A stretch of 64,000 nt of DNA from Spirirestis rafaelensis WJT71-NPBG6 (GCA_019359015.1 JAHHID010000015.1:44213-108212); one strand, 5' to 3'; positions 37,901-46,970 are shown, numbered from the stretch's first letter. Notes: generated by a model from the sequence alone, not told the origin. A program made the numbers and translations.

Positions 37901-40306
37901 CTCCATAGCCAAACGTTGCGCTTCTTGAGTGCGATCGCTTGAGATAAGCAAGCGCAAATCTTCAACTATCAAAGTTAGTGGTACAGCTTGATTTATAACT
38001 TGGACTGGTTGTCCATCCACCACTTTAAAGTTTGTCCGTAATATTTCATGTCGTCTAATAATTTCATTCAGACTATCTTGCAATCTGGCTTCGTTAATAC
38101 AACCTTTCAAGTTAATAACTATAGGAATATTATATGTAGGACTATCGGGAGTTAGCTGGTTGATAAACCACAATCCCTGCTGGGCAAAAGATAAAGGATG
38201 AATAGATCTATTTTTATTCTGTTGAGTAAAAGATACTGACGGTATTGCCTTTGTTGCCATTTGAGCGAGTATCTTGCTTGTAAGCGATCGCGTACTCATC
38301 CCTTCAAAGAAGTCTGCTACGGATACTTCTACTTCTAACTCAAGCTCAATCCGATTTTTTAACTCAAATACTTTTAAAGAATCAAGTCCCAGAGTGCTTA
38401 ATGGTTCTTGAGAATTAATACCATCAGGTGCGATAGAAAGTACTTCCGCTAAGAGTTCAATCAGATATGATTCTGAAAGCGGTTGACATTCACTTGGGGA
38501 AAGCCCTTTCATGGCAGAGCTAGGAAAACGAGTTTCCTTTCTGGCAATATCGCTAATCTTGAGAATGTCGCTAATAACTACATTTAGTTCACCATTCTCA
38601 AACTGAGCGTGAGTTGCACGACGTTGAATCTTACCACTGGAAGTTTTGGGAATACTACCTGGTTTAATTAAAACTACACCATAAACTTGTACTTCATGCT
38701 CTTCAGTAACTGCTTGCCGAATTGCACTAGCTACTTCTTCTAAATTTGGTTTGGCACGAAACTCTAATTCTTGTACAATTATCAGTCGTTCTTCGTTATT
38801 AACTAAAACTGTAAATGCTGCACTAGCACCAGAACGTAACGATGGATGACTCCTTTCTGCGGCTAATTCTATATCTTGTGGGTAAAGATTTTTACCTCGA
38901 ATAATAATTAAATCTTTAGCTCTACCTGTAATGAAAAGTTCTCCATTCTGCAAAAAACCTAAATCTCCCGTCCGTAGGAATGGTCCTTCTCCTGTATCTG
39001 ATAGATAAGCACCGAATGTCTCCTCTGTCTCCTCTGCACGATTCCAATAACCTTGACCAACACTCAATCCAGATACCCAGATTTCCCCGATTTCACCCGG
39101 TTGACAACTCTTGAGTGTTTCTGGATTGGCAATTACTACCTTCTGTTCTGGTATGACTCGACCGCAACTGACAAAATGGTAAACGTTATCATCTTCAACA
39201 GATGATTCAACAACTCGATTCGATTCTAATGCAGATTTCTGAATTGCTTTAACAATCGGTGATGTAGCCTTTTGCACACCGGAAACCATCAGGGTTGTTT
39301 CAGCCATTCCGTAACAGGGGTAGAATGCCTCTTTACGGAAGCCACACTCTGCAAAAGCCGCTGCAAATCGCTCTAAAGTATCGTGGCGAATTGGTTCAGC
39401 ACCATTAAATGCTACACTCCAACTACTCAAGTCAAGAGTTGCTTTTTGTTCGGGAGTAATTTTTTGCACACATAGATCATAGGCAAAATTCGGACCTCCG
39501 CTTGTTGTCCCTTGATACTTGGAGATAGCCTGCAACCAACGATAAGGACGTTGGAGAAAGGAAGCTGGAGGCATGATAATGCAAGGAAAACCTCCATACA
39601 AAGGCTGCAATATGCCACCAATCAGACCCATATCATGGTACATCGGCAACCACGTCACGAACTTACTTTCTGCTGAATGCTCCATGAATTGGTAAGTGGT
39701 GTCAGCATTGTGCAGTAAGTTTCCATGGCTAATCATTACACCCTTGGGTGTCCCCGTAGAACCAGAGGTGTATTGCAGAAAAGCTAAGGTATCTTTATTA
39801 ATAGAGGGTTCTTGCCAACTATCTTCTATTCCTTGTGCGAGATTGTCGGTTGTCAGCCACTGCAAAGATTTTAGGTCAGTCTTTTCTACCATTAAAGACT
39901 CTACTGTAGGCAATATTTCCGTTGTCGTCAGAGCGATCGCTGCTTCTGCATCTGCCTTTAGAGCTTTTATTCTTGGTGTGTTGCGCTCATTTCGAGGTGG
40001 ATATGCTGGAACCGCAACTACTCCCGCATATAAACAACCGAAAAAAGCAGCCAAATAATCTAGTCCTGCGGGATAAAGCAGTAACGCTCGTTCCCCAGAT
40101 AAACCTAATATTTGTAATTGAGTAGCTATTCTACGCGATCGCTTATCTAATTCTTCATAGGTTAGCGTCGCTTTTTCTATTTCCCCATCTAACAAGAACG
40201 TAAACGCATCTCGATTCGGCTGGGTCAAGCTTGCTTTACGCAAGAGTTGAACAACTGTAGAACAGTTGCAAGAAGCTTCAAGAAAGCTATGAGAAAATTT
40301 ACTCAT
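34979..40306 (-). CDS. Loading NRPS: FAAL-ACP-C-A(Gly)-PCP
   Basis: The 1775-residue protein begins with a fatty acyl-AMP ligase (about 20-590; TYEELDKRSRRIA, VAVPAYPPR, YTSGSTGTPKG, KTSSGKIQRR), which activates a free fatty acid and passes it to the adjoining ACP (LGLDSLK, about 640). A C domain (about 715-1140, LHHIIADGW) attaches it to the first amino acid. The A domain (about 1165-1680) reads D-I-L-Q-L-G-L-I-W-K (FDIAAL, MQATPAT, LCGGEA, NLYGPTETTIW), the glycine code. A PCP (LGGHSLL) and a basic tail (RVERQKEANKMQKQL) follow; the tail probably docks to the KS of the next PKS. The ATG at 40306 (MSKFSHSF) is preferred over an upstream TTG at 40318. This is the first gene of the operon and defines the product as a lipopeptide. 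Confidence 0.95.
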   Translation of the reverse strand: MSKFSHSFLEASCNCSTVVQLLRKASLTQPNRDAFTFLLDGEIEKATLTYEELDKRSRRIATQLQILGLSGERALLLYPAGLDYLAAFFGCLYAGVVAVPAYPPRNERNTPRIKALKADAEAAIALTTTEILPTVESLMVEKTDLKSLQWLTTDNLAQGIEDSWQEPSINKDTLAFLQYTSGSTGTPKGVMISHGNLLHNADTTYQFMEHSAESKFVTWLPMYHDMGLIGGILQPLYGGFPCIIMPPASFLQRPYRWLQAISKYQGTTSGGPNFAYDLCVQKITPEQKATLDLSSWSVAFNGAEPIRHDTLERFAAAFAECGFRKEAFYPCYGMAETTLMVSGVQKATSPIVKAIQKSALESNRVVESSVEDDNVYHFVSCGRVIPEQKVVIANPETLKSCQPGEIGEIWVSGLSVGQGYWNRAEETEETFGAYLSDTGEGPFLRTGDLGFLQNGELFITGRAKDLIIIRGKNLYPQDIELAAERSHPSLRSGASAAFTVLVNNEERLIIVQELEFRAKPNLEEVASAIRQAVTEEHEVQVYGVVLIKPGSIPKTSSGKIQRRATHAQFENGELNVVISDILKISDIARKETRFPSSAMKGLSPSECQPLSESYLIELLAEVLSIAPDGINSQEPLSTLGLDSLKVFELKNRIELELEVEVSVADFFEGMSTRSLTSKILAQMATKAIPSVSFTQQNKNRSIHPLSFAQQGLWFINQLTPDSPTYNIPIVINLKGCINEARLQDSLNEIIRRHEILRTNFKVVDGQPVQVINQAVPLTLIVEDLRLLISSDRTQEAQRLAMELAQQPFDLSSQSLLRAKVLRLNEQNYQLIVTLHHIIADGWSISILINELATLYEAFSIGKLSPLPELSIQYQDFVDWQRQWLDSDRLQRLLTYWKQKLKGDLTVLNLPTDRARSPLRVEKGDRAKLAFSQSLTAAVKTLSHNEGVTLFMTLLAGFKTLLYRYTGQTDILVGSPIASRNRAEFNSLIGFFVNILVLRTDLVGNPTFRELISKVKSTALEAYVHQDLPFEKLVEELHPDRDLSYNPLFQVMFVLQNVPVPSPKLSDVSITCQEGENGTSKFDLTLYMEDKEEGLVATIEYNTDLFNADTIERMLGHFQTLLEEVVANPDQCIADLPILTASEQQQILFDWNDTETEYPDNLCIHQLFEQQVERTPDAIALVFENQQLTYRELNNRANKTAHYLQQLGVKPDLLVGIYTERCLEMVVAILAIMKAGGAYLPLDPAYPKERLALMLADSQVLLLLAQSHLVDELPPHSAQIVCIDDGTAFIDCSPENLVSNVKPDNLAYVIYTSGSTGTPKGVQILHRAVVNFLTTMRQVPGLTQEDILLSVTTLSFDIAALELYLPLIVGARLVLVNREVVTDGTQLLKQLTYHHITVMQATPATWRLLLAAGWESKNALKILCGGEALDSSLAYQLLERGKEVWNLYGPTETTIWSAVQKVNQEQKQGFSLIGHPIANTQFYILDSSQQLVPVGVPGELHIGGIGLARGYWNRPELTKEKFIPSPFDSKKRLYKTGDLARYLPNGNIEFLGRIDHQVKIRGFRIELGEIEAVIRKYLHVKETVVIAREDIPNEHRLIAYLVPHHESTLSVNDLRHFIKEKLPEYMLPSAFIVLNALPLTPNGKVDRRALPAPENYSSLTATYQPPQSEIEKTIAQLWQQVLHLDKVGIHDNFFDLGGHSLLMLQVNNKLRAILDKDIAVVTMFQNPTIKSLAQYLSQTTEDNSVFETLRNRVERQKEANKMQKQLFMKQSRKTSR

Positions 40307-40975
40307 TTTTATTTTCAACAGTTTGATGCAACCCTGATATACTTCTGCTCTGACGAGATAAAAATAAATAGCAGATCATTAATGTCTAGACAAAATCTCA
40401 GCTTTGTTTGTCTATGGACATTTTGGCAAATGCCTAAATTCTTCGACTCATGGAGATAAAGCGCGATTTAGTTGGCGGTGAAAGCTTTTCTGTATTGTTG
40501 CAACTAATTTTTATTTAGCTTTCTTCACCTTAACGAGAATTAGTGGCTTTAGCAATAGGCTAAACATCGCTACATATTATCAAACAAAAAATATTCATTA
40601 GTTTTGCTTATGAGAATGTTATTTACATCTTTCGGCAGATGACGAAATATATTATTTTCATTTTTTCGGATAAACTATCGAAATTTTGTATAATTTACAT
40701 CAATTACGTCTAATTTGGTGCGACTTCGTAGTTAAGAAAGGTATTTTGGCTTTTTTAAATACCGCGTAGGATAAATATTTTTAATTAATATCACCTCTTT
40801 ATGTGTAAAATAAACACCTGTCTTAAGAAGCATCGCTGCTCGGTATCCACTTATTGAAATAATTTTTTATTTATCTTGTGTGTTCCCAAACTTCGTAATA
40901 TCATTAGGCTAATTTCAAATTAAATGATAATTGCTTCCATTAATCGTCTTGTCTCTTCAGGTACAACAAAGTAAT
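40307..40975. other. Divergent intergenic region between synthesis and uptake operons
   Basis: The 669-bp non-coding stretch must carry the promoters of both the NRPS/PKS operon and the receptor operon. It is strongly AT-rich. AT-rich stretches with Fur-like half sites occur at about 40610-40628 (TATGAGAATGTTATTTACAT-like) and at 40899-40929. No open frame of interest was seen. Confidence 0.6.
40899..40929. promoter_or_regulatory. Candidate iron-responsive operator (Fur-like) upstream of TonB receptor
   Basis: The arms TATCATT (40899-40905) and AATGATA (40923-40929) are exact inverted repeats 17 bp apart, lying 47-77 bp before the receptor start. The half sites resemble Fur hexamers (GATAAT/ATTATC). 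Iron regulation is expected for a siderophore operon, but the match to a full Fur box is weak. Confidence 0.3.
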
Positions 40976-43729
40976 ATGAAGTTGGATAAATTGTTTCAAA
41001 GCCTGCTGCTGACAGGTGTAGTTGTTATTTTTCTAAACACTCGTGCTAAAGGTGAGCAAGTACAAAAGGATGGAATAGGCAAATCTTCAGTATTGACTTT
41101 CAGTTCCAGAAAACCCAGACTTGGACAGCCTCAAGTTCCAAATTCTCTGCAAACGAAGAAGTCAGATGAACCAAGTAAAAACATTCCTCGATTGAGCGAG
41201 ATTAAACATTTTCTTAAGAGTGCAGACGTACTTGTACAAGCACCAGCACCAACTAACCCACCTAACTCAGAACAAAGAAGCGGGGATCAAGTTGTACCAA
41301 TTACGGGAGTTAAGGCAAATTCCACCGCAAAGGGTGTGGAAGTGATTTTACAAACAACTCAAGGGGAGCAACTGCAAGTCACAAATCGCAGTACAGGGAA
41401 TAATTTTATTGTAGATATATCTGGTGGGCAGTTGCGTTTACCGTCAGGTGAAGCTTTTACATTTCGTTCCGAAAAACCGCTTGCGGAAGTTAGTGAAATA
41501 ACAGTTACGAATATTGATGCTAATACTGTGCGGGTGACGGTGGTAGGTGAGAAGGCTTTGCCAACGGTTGAGTTATTTGATGATTCAAATGGGCTGATTT
41601 TTGCTGTTGCAAGTGCGACATCTTCTACAGCTCCACAGCAACAACCAGAAACACAACAACAGCAACCAACAAGCGAAACTCCGCAAGAGCAACCATCAGC
41701 CTCAACTGATGAACCGATTGAATTGGTTGTAACCGGGGAAGAAGATGGATATTTTGTACCGAATGCAACAACTGGAACGAGAACTGATACCCCAATCCGG
41801 GATATTCCTTTTTCTATTCAGGTAGTTCCTCAGCAAATATTGAAAGACCAACAAGTGCAGCGTGTGAGTGATGCCCTGAGAAATGTGCCCGGTGTGCAAT
41901 CTGACTTTTCTCCTCGCTCCATATTTGAGTTTTACACGATTCGCGGTTTTGGCGGATTTAGCCGTAACATTGCTGTCAATGGTTTACAAGAAGGTCAGTT
42001 TGCAGGTGTTCCACTGGGAGTTGGAAATATAGAGCGTATAGAAGTCCTCAAAGGTCCAGGTGGCGCTCTGTTTAGCCAGGGTACACCAGGAGGAACGATT
42101 AACGTCATCACAAAACAACCCTCAAGCACGCCTTTCTATAATGTGGAAGCTAGCTTTGGAAGTTTTAACACCTACAGTGGTTTAATTGACTTGAGTGGAC
42201 CTTTAGATGAGAAAAAGAATGTTCTTTACCGCTTCAACGCCTACGGGTTTAGCTCGGATACATTTGTTGATAAATTCGACATTAAACGATATTCTTTTGC
42301 TCCCGCCATTTCTTTACGCCTCGGCGAAAATACTCAATTAACATTGCAGGCAGAATATAACACTTTTGAGCAACCCAACGATCGCGGTTTACCTGCACAA
42401 GGAACAGTTTTACCCAATCGTAACGGCAAACTGCCCATCAGTCGCTACCTTGGAGAACCATCTATTGATTCGGTCGAGCTGAGTACCACTCGGATTGGAT
42501 ATAACTTAGAGCATCGCTTTGATAAGAACTGGCAGATTCGTAACGCCTTTCGCGCTTCATATCGCAAGCAGCCCCAAAATTCACTGTTTTACGATGAATT
42601 ACAGGAAGATCAACGCACCTTGAACCGTGCTTTGATTATTGCCAGAGACCAAGAGGGAGAAAACTACATCCTGAATACTGATGTGGTTGGCGACTTCAAG
42701 ACGGGAAGTATCAATCACAAGCTATTGCTCGGATTCGATTTATCCACAAATAGCGATAGACCGGGTACTTATCGAGAACGAAGCCTAAGTCCAATTGATA
42801 TTTTTAACCCTGTCTACAGTCGGAATAATGCAGGACCCGTGATTGATGAGTTTACACCCTCATCAACGGTCACTGATGTATACGGTATTTATCTTCAAGA
42901 CCAGATAACTCTGGTAGATAATCTCAAACTGTTGTTGGGTGGTCGCTTTGATTGGGTTGAACAAAGGCTAAAAGATGGGTCAGGTGCAGTTACCTCTTCT
43001 CAAAATAACAGTGCTTTTAGTCCCCGTGTCGGCATTGTCTATCAACCGATTGCACCCATTTCAGTTTATGCAAGCTACAGCCGCTCATTTAGACAGGTGA
43101 TTGGTACAGCATTTGATGAGTCTCTATTTGAACCAGAACGCAGCACTCAATATGAAGTGGGAGTAAAAGCAGATTTGAGCGATCGCCTAGCTGCAACACT
43201 AGCATATTTCGACATTACCCGTTCCAACGTCCTCACAGACGATCCCAATGATGCCAGTGGTCGTTTCTCGATTCAAACTGGAGAGCAAAAAAGTCAGGGC
43301 ATAGAGTTGGAAATTACTGGCGAAATTTTGCCTGGATGGAAGATCGTTGCAGGTTATGCTTACACCGATGCAAGAGTCACTCAAGACACTAATCCTAATC
43401 TTCAAGATAATCAACTGAATAACTCAGCAAAACACGGCTTCAACCTTTGGACAACCTATGAAATTCAGAGAGGTTCTCTGCAAGGATTGGGTTTTGGTCT
43501 GGGAATGTTTTACGTTGGGGAACGTCAGGGAAACTTGAGCAACACATTCACTTTACCCAGTTACCTACGCACCGATGCAGCTGTTTTCTATAACCAAGGA
43601 CCATTCCGCGCTGCCGTCAATATCAAGAATCTGTTTGATATCAGGTATTTTGAAACTGCTAGCAATATCCTAAGTGTCTTTCCTGGTGAACCGTTAACTG
43701 TGGTAGGCTCTGTTTCTTGGAGATTTTAA
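40976..43729 (+). CDS. TonB-dependent ferric siderophore receptor with AMIN domain
   Basis: The 917-residue outer-membrane receptor takes ferric siderophore into the periplasm using TonB energy. The ATG at 40976 gives a normal signal peptide (MKLDKLFQSLLLTGVVV); a TTG 45 bp earlier is less likely. After the signal comes an AMIN domain (about 105-215, ITGVKANSTAKGVEVIL), a Gln/Pro-rich linker, then the plug domain (about 275-390, DTPIRDIPFSIQVVP, IERIEVLKGPGGALF) and a long beta-barrel ending VGSVSWRF, with the terminal Phe typical of outer-membrane proteins. AMIN-plug-barrel architecture is common among cyanobacterial siderophore receptors. It is divergent from the NRPS/PKS operon and leads a four-gene run (receptor, FecB-like, FhuF-like, MFS). 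A broken paralogue lies at 49981-53142. Confidence 0.95.
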   Translation: MKLDKLFQSLLLTGVVVIFLNTRAKGEQVQKDGIGKSSVLTFSSRKPRLGQPQVPNSLQTKKSDEPSKNIPRLSEIKHFLKSADVLVQAPAPTNPPNSEQRSGDQVVPITGVKANSTAKGVEVILQTTQGEQLQVTNRSTGNNFIVDISGGQLRLPSGEAFTFRSEKPLAEVSEITVTNIDANTVRVTVVGEKALPTVELFDDSNGLIFAVASATSSTAPQQQPETQQQQPTSETPQEQPSASTDEPIELVVTGEEDGYFVPNATTGTRTDTPIRDIPFSIQVVPQQILKDQQVQRVSDALRNVPGVQSDFSPRSIFEFYTIRGFGGFSRNIAVNGLQEGQFAGVPLGVGNIERIEVLKGPGGALFSQGTPGGTINVITKQPSSTPFYNVEASFGSFNTYSGLIDLSGPLDEKKNVLYRFNAYGFSSDTFVDKFDIKRYSFAPAISLRLGENTQLTLQAEYNTFEQPNDRGLPAQGTVLPNRNGKLPISRYLGEPSIDSVELSTTRIGYNLEHRFDKNWQIRNAFRASYRKQPQNSLFYDELQEDQRTLNRALIIARDQEGENYILNTDVVGDFKTGSINHKLLLGFDLSTNSDRPGTYRERSLSPIDIFNPVYSRNNAGPVIDEFTPSSTVTDVYGIYLQDQITLVDNLKLLLGGRFDWVEQRLKDGSGAVTSSQNNSAFSPRVGIVYQPIAPISVYASYSRSFRQVIGTAFDESLFEPERSTQYEVGVKADLSDRLAATLAYFDITRSNVLTDDPNDASGRFSIQTGEQKSQGIELEITGEILPGWKIVAGYAYTDARVTQDTNPNLQDNQLNNSAKHGFNLWTTYEIQRGSLQGLGFGLGMFYVGERQGNLSNTFTLPSYLRTDAAVFYNQGPFRAAVNIKNLFDIRYFETASNILSVFPGEPLTVVGSVSWRF

Positions 43730-43756
43730 TACTGTCTTGAATACTGCTAACAATAG

Positions 43757-44746
43757 ATGAGAAACCGACTGTATCTTTATATTAAGCTATGCCTCTTAAT
43801 TTCCATTACCTTGCTCTTGGTTACAGGTTGCTACAGTCAAGTTGTTCAGAAAACTGATGTCTCGAAGATACAGTTTGCAAGTTCTAATTGTCAACTCATT
43901 CAGCACCAACTGGGAGAAACCTGTATTCCTTTGCAAGCCCAACGTCTGATTGTCACCGATGAAATTGCCTTGGATGTAGTCCTAGCTTTGGGCTTAAAAC
44001 CAATCGCAGCAGCCGAACCAAATCTGGCAGGTAGTAGAGGAAGGCAGTTTGCAGGAAAAACAGAAGGTATAATTTCTCTAGGAAAAGAATCCCAGATAAA
44101 TTTAGAGAGCATGTTGCAGTTGCATCCAGATTTGATTATTGGATTTTTTATCAACTCACAAAATTATGAGATATTTGGGAAAATAGCTCCCACAGTGAAA
44201 CTCAAAATTCAATATCGTCAAGGTGCTTGGAAAAATTCTTTACAGAACGTTGGTGAAATGTTGGGACGAAATCAACAAGCCCAAGATTCACTAGCTCAAT
44301 ATCAACAACGGGTAAAAGAACTGCGAAAATTAATAAAGCAAACTCGTGGAAAGATAGAGGTTTCCGTAAGCCGTTTTTATGCTGGGGGACAAAATCCACA
44401 GTTTGAAACTATATTCTCATTTTCTGGCGGGATTTTACAGGAAGTCGGTCTTTCTCCACCGTTGCATCAATTTCAACTGACTACCAGCCCAGACATAGCA
44501 GATGTCAAAATCAGCTTAGAACGCATGGACTTGCTGGATGCAGATGTCTCATTCGTCATGCTAAATCCAGGTTCGGAAAAAAATTTCCAACAATATCAAA
44601 AAAATCAATTGTGGCAAAAGCTGAAAGTAGCCAAAAATAACCAAGTATATACAGTCGATTCTGGTTATTGGTGGTTTGGCAACATTCTAGCAGCGAACGC
44701 CATTCTTGATGATTTATATAAATATCTACTGATAATAAGTGAATAG
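43757..44746 (+). CDS. FecB-like iron-siderophore ABC transporter substrate-binding lipoprotein
   Basis: This 329-residue periplasmic binding protein has a lipoprotein signal ending in LLVTGC (Cys about residue 25), so it is probably anchored in the inner membrane. The helical-backbone (FecB/BtuF-like) fold is suggested by QRLIVTDEIALDVVLALGLKP, a central helix region and the C-terminal NNQVYTVDSGYWWFGNILAANAILDDL-type end (shown in part: VYTVDSGYWWFG). It should capture ferric siderophore in the periplasm and hand it to a FecCD-type permease. The nearest complete permease is at 54353-57294. It lies 27 bp after the receptor gene. A truncated paralogue is present at 49076-49963. Confidence 0.92.
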   Translation: MRNRLYLYIKLCLLISITLLLVTGCYSQVVQKTDVSKIQFASSNCQLIQHQLGETCIPLQAQRLIVTDEIALDVVLALGLKPIAAAEPNLAGSRGRQFAGKTEGIISLGKESQINLESMLQLHPDLIIGFFINSQNYEIFGKIAPTVKLKIQYRQGAWKNSLQNVGEMLGRNQQAQDSLAQYQQRVKELRKLIKQTRGKIEVSVSRFYAGGQNPQFETIFSFSGGILQEVGLSPPLHQFQLTTSPDIADVKISLERMDLLDADVSFVMLNPGSEKNFQQYQKNQLWQKLKVAKNNQVYTVDSGYWWFGNILAANAILDDLYKYLLIISE

Positions 44747-44770
44747 CTAAAAGTAAAAGTAATATAAAAA

Positions 44771-45664
44771 ATGCTAATGTCACAAGAACCAAACCCTAAT
44801 AATATGCCTAATTTTCTAGAGGAAATACTTACAAGCGCTCAAGGCATTTTAGCTAATTTCAATAGTTTTTATAAAGACTGCATTATCTTAACTCACCCGG
44901 ATGACGATACTCTTGTAATTTCGTCTGCTGAATATTTCCAACCTCAACGACTTCTAAGTTTACTCAAAGCAACAGATGAATACCAAAGTACTGGGGATTT
45001 GCGCGTTGCTGCGTCTTTATGGAACAAAGTTTATAGCTGGGCAACTTTACCAAGTGTTTTAGTCTTAATGACCTGGGCAGGGATAGGGCTGGATGCTTCT
45101 CTTGATAATATAAGTTTTGTCCTTAAAGACGGTGAACCAAGGGCAGTGTGGTTTAAGGATTTCAGTCGTACTGTAATTTATCCAGAGCGTTTACCAATTC
45201 CAATTCCTCAAGACTTTCCAGGTAAATTAGTAAATAGTGTAGATGCCTTACATCAAGCTGTATTTGCTGGTTTGTTTCAGAATAATCTAGCACTCATTAT
45301 TGACCGCATTCATCACTTAACGAAACTCTCCAAAAAAACGATGTGGGGTAATGCGGTGAATGCTTCTGAAGCACTATATGAGAAGCTACACGGAAGTGCC
45401 AAATTAGAAGCCATACAAACAGATTATTCGGTCTTATTTGAAGAGCCATACAGTTTGGTAATGCCAGGTAAAAATCCTCTTTATAAATTGGTACGTACTG
45501 AACAACTGAATGAACCTGATTTACCTACCAAAACAACAGTTAGAGTCACTTGTTGCTTGTATAATCTCATTCCCCCAAACTATATCAAGTGTAGTAATTG
45601 TCCTTTGTTGAAGCCAGAGGAGCGGATTGCACAAATGAAACAAGAAATGACTGAGCATCATTAA
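44771..45664 (+). CDS. fhuF: FhuF-like siderophore-iron reductase
   Basis: The 297-residue cytoplasmic protein ends with the four-cysteine pattern of FhuF ferric reductases: VTCCLYN...IKCSNCP, i.e. CC-x11-C-x2-C, close to the CC-x10-C-x2-C that binds the 2Fe-2S cluster in E. coli FhuF. The N-terminal part has the FhuF-type arrangement with few other motifs. Its role would be to reduce Fe(III) from the imported siderophore so that iron is released. It lies 24 bp after the binding protein gene and only 1 bp before the MFS gene, so the four genes form one operon. The start could also be the ATG two codons later (MSQEPN). Beta-hydroxyaspartate siderophores are also photoreducible, so enzymatic release may not be the only route. 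Confidence 0.82.
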   Translation: MLMSQEPNPNNMPNFLEEILTSAQGILANFNSFYKDCIILTHPDDDTLVISSAEYFQPQRLLSLLKATDEYQSTGDLRVAASLWNKVYSWATLPSVLVLMTWAGIGLDASLDNISFVLKDGEPRAVWFKDFSRTVIYPERLPIPIPQDFPGKLVNSVDALHQAVFAGLFQNNLALIIDRIHHLTKLSKKTMWGNAVNASEALYEKLHGSAKLEAIQTDYSVLFEEPYSLVMPGKNPLYKLVRTEQLNEPDLPTKTTVRVTCCLYNLIPPNYIKCSNCPLLKPEERIAQMKQEMTEHH

Positions 45665-45665
45665 A

Positions 45666-46970
45666 ATGACACTAGAACAACCACCTAAAACCCTACGGAT
45701 TTACACTATTATCTGGCTTGGTCAAACTGCATCTTTGATTGGCTCCAATATGACGAGTTTTGCCCTACTTATCTGGGCTTGGCAACGGACTGGTGAAGCT
45801 ACTCCTTTGGCTCTACTGTCTTTTTTTATGCAAGTCCCCATTATTACTGCATCTTTGTTTGCAGGTATTTTGGTCGATCGCTACAGCCGTAAGCGAATCA
45901 TGATGATCGGCGATATCATAGCAGCTATCTGCACTCTTGTTATCCTGATTTTGTTTTTAACTAATCAGCTAGCAATTTGGCATCTCTACCTCATTGGAGT
46001 TTTCGTTGGGTTATTTGGCTATTTTCAAGGTTTAGCTTTTTCTACCTCGCAATCTTTGCTTGTTCCCAAGCAGCACTACATCAGAGTGGCAGCAATGGGT
46101 TCTATGCAGACTTTTGGCTCAGGAGTTCTCGCACCTGCTTTAGCAGGTGTGCTGTATCCAATTGTCGGGTTGCGAGGCATTCTTATAATCGATCTGATGA
46201 CATTTAGTGTGGCATTTGCTACTTTGGCAAGGGTGCAAATTCCTCAGCCTAGCGCTGTCGGTCACGCCGAAAATCCCTGGCAACAGCTGACTTTTGGATT
46301 TCGCTATCTTATCCAACGTCCTAGCCTGATGGGACTACAACTATTTGCCATGAGCTTTATCTTTTTTGATAGTCTTTCTGCGGTCAGTACAGCTATGATT
46401 TTGGCACGAAGCAATAATAACACTTCTGTGCTGGGAAGCGTCGAGGGTGCAGTGGGGTTGGGTGGATTAACCGGGGCTGTGCTATTGGGTTTATGGGGTG
46501 GACCGAAACGCCGCATTCATGGTTTGTTAATTGGTAGAGCGATCGTTTTTAGCTTCGAGATGTTGTTAGGATTAATGCGTCTGCCCTCTATTTGGATTGG
46601 AGCTAACTTTGCGGCAGGTTTGTTTAAGCCGTTAGCAAATAGCTGCGAAGAAACAATTTGGATATCAAAAGTGGAGCCAAGTGTTCAAGGACGAGTCTTT
46701 GCTGCTAATTGGTTTTTAATCAGCATCATCTCATCGCTAGGACTGCTATTAGCTGGACTGTTAGCCGATTTTGTATTTGAGCCAGTTATGAAATCTGGTG
46801 GCTTACTCGCTCCCATTTTAGGAAACGTATTTGGCACAGACAGGGGTAGTGGTATGGCTCTACAATTTGCGCTTTTTTCCTTTATAGTGGTGTTGATTTG
46901 CTTAGGTAGCTATGCATTCTCGCCGTTGCGAAATATAGAAAAGATTCTACCCGATCATGATGTTGGTTAG
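45666..46970 (+). CDS. MFS transporter, probable siderophore exporter (EntS-like)
   Basis: This 434-residue major facilitator protein has about 12 hydrophobic segments. The loop after TM2 has the MFS signature (GILVDRYSRKRIMMIGD), and the pattern of the family that includes EntS is visible from the start (RIYTIIWLGQTASLIGSNMTSFALLIWAWQ, shown as its opening RIYTIIWLGQTASLIG). It begins 1 bp after the FhuF stop. Exporters of this type in siderophore operons usually secrete the apo-siderophore. The C-terminus (NIEKILPDHD) matches the second MFS protein at 47449-48792, showing that they are paralogues. The stop codon abuts the terminal repeat of the element at 46971. Confidence 0.9.
   Translation: MTLEQPPKTLRIYTIIWLGQTASLIGSNMTSFALLIWAWQRTGEATPLALLSFFMQVPIITASLFAGILVDRYSRKRIMMIGDIIAAICTLVILILFLTNQLAIWHLYLIGVFVGLFGYFQGLAFSTSQSLLVPKQHYIRVAAMGSMQTFGSGVLAPALAGVLYPIVGLRGILIIDLMTFSVAFATLARVQIPQPSAVGHAENPWQQLTFGFRYLIQRPSLMGLQLFAMSFIFFDSLSAVSTAMILARSNNNTSVLGSVEGAVGLGGLTGAVLLGLWGGPKRRIHGLLIGRAIVFSFEMLLGLMRLPSIWIGANFAAGLFKPLANSCEETIWISKVEPSVQGRVFAANWFLISIISSLGLLLAGLLADFVFEPVMKSGGLLAPILGNVFGTDRGSGMALQFALFSFIVVLICLGSYAFSPLRNIEKILPDHDVG

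Noticed and set aside
4811..40125. Many 60-120 codon frames on the plus strand opposite the NRPS/PKS genes
   Set aside because: They lie fully inside well-supported megasynthase genes, lack ribosome sites and show no family motif.
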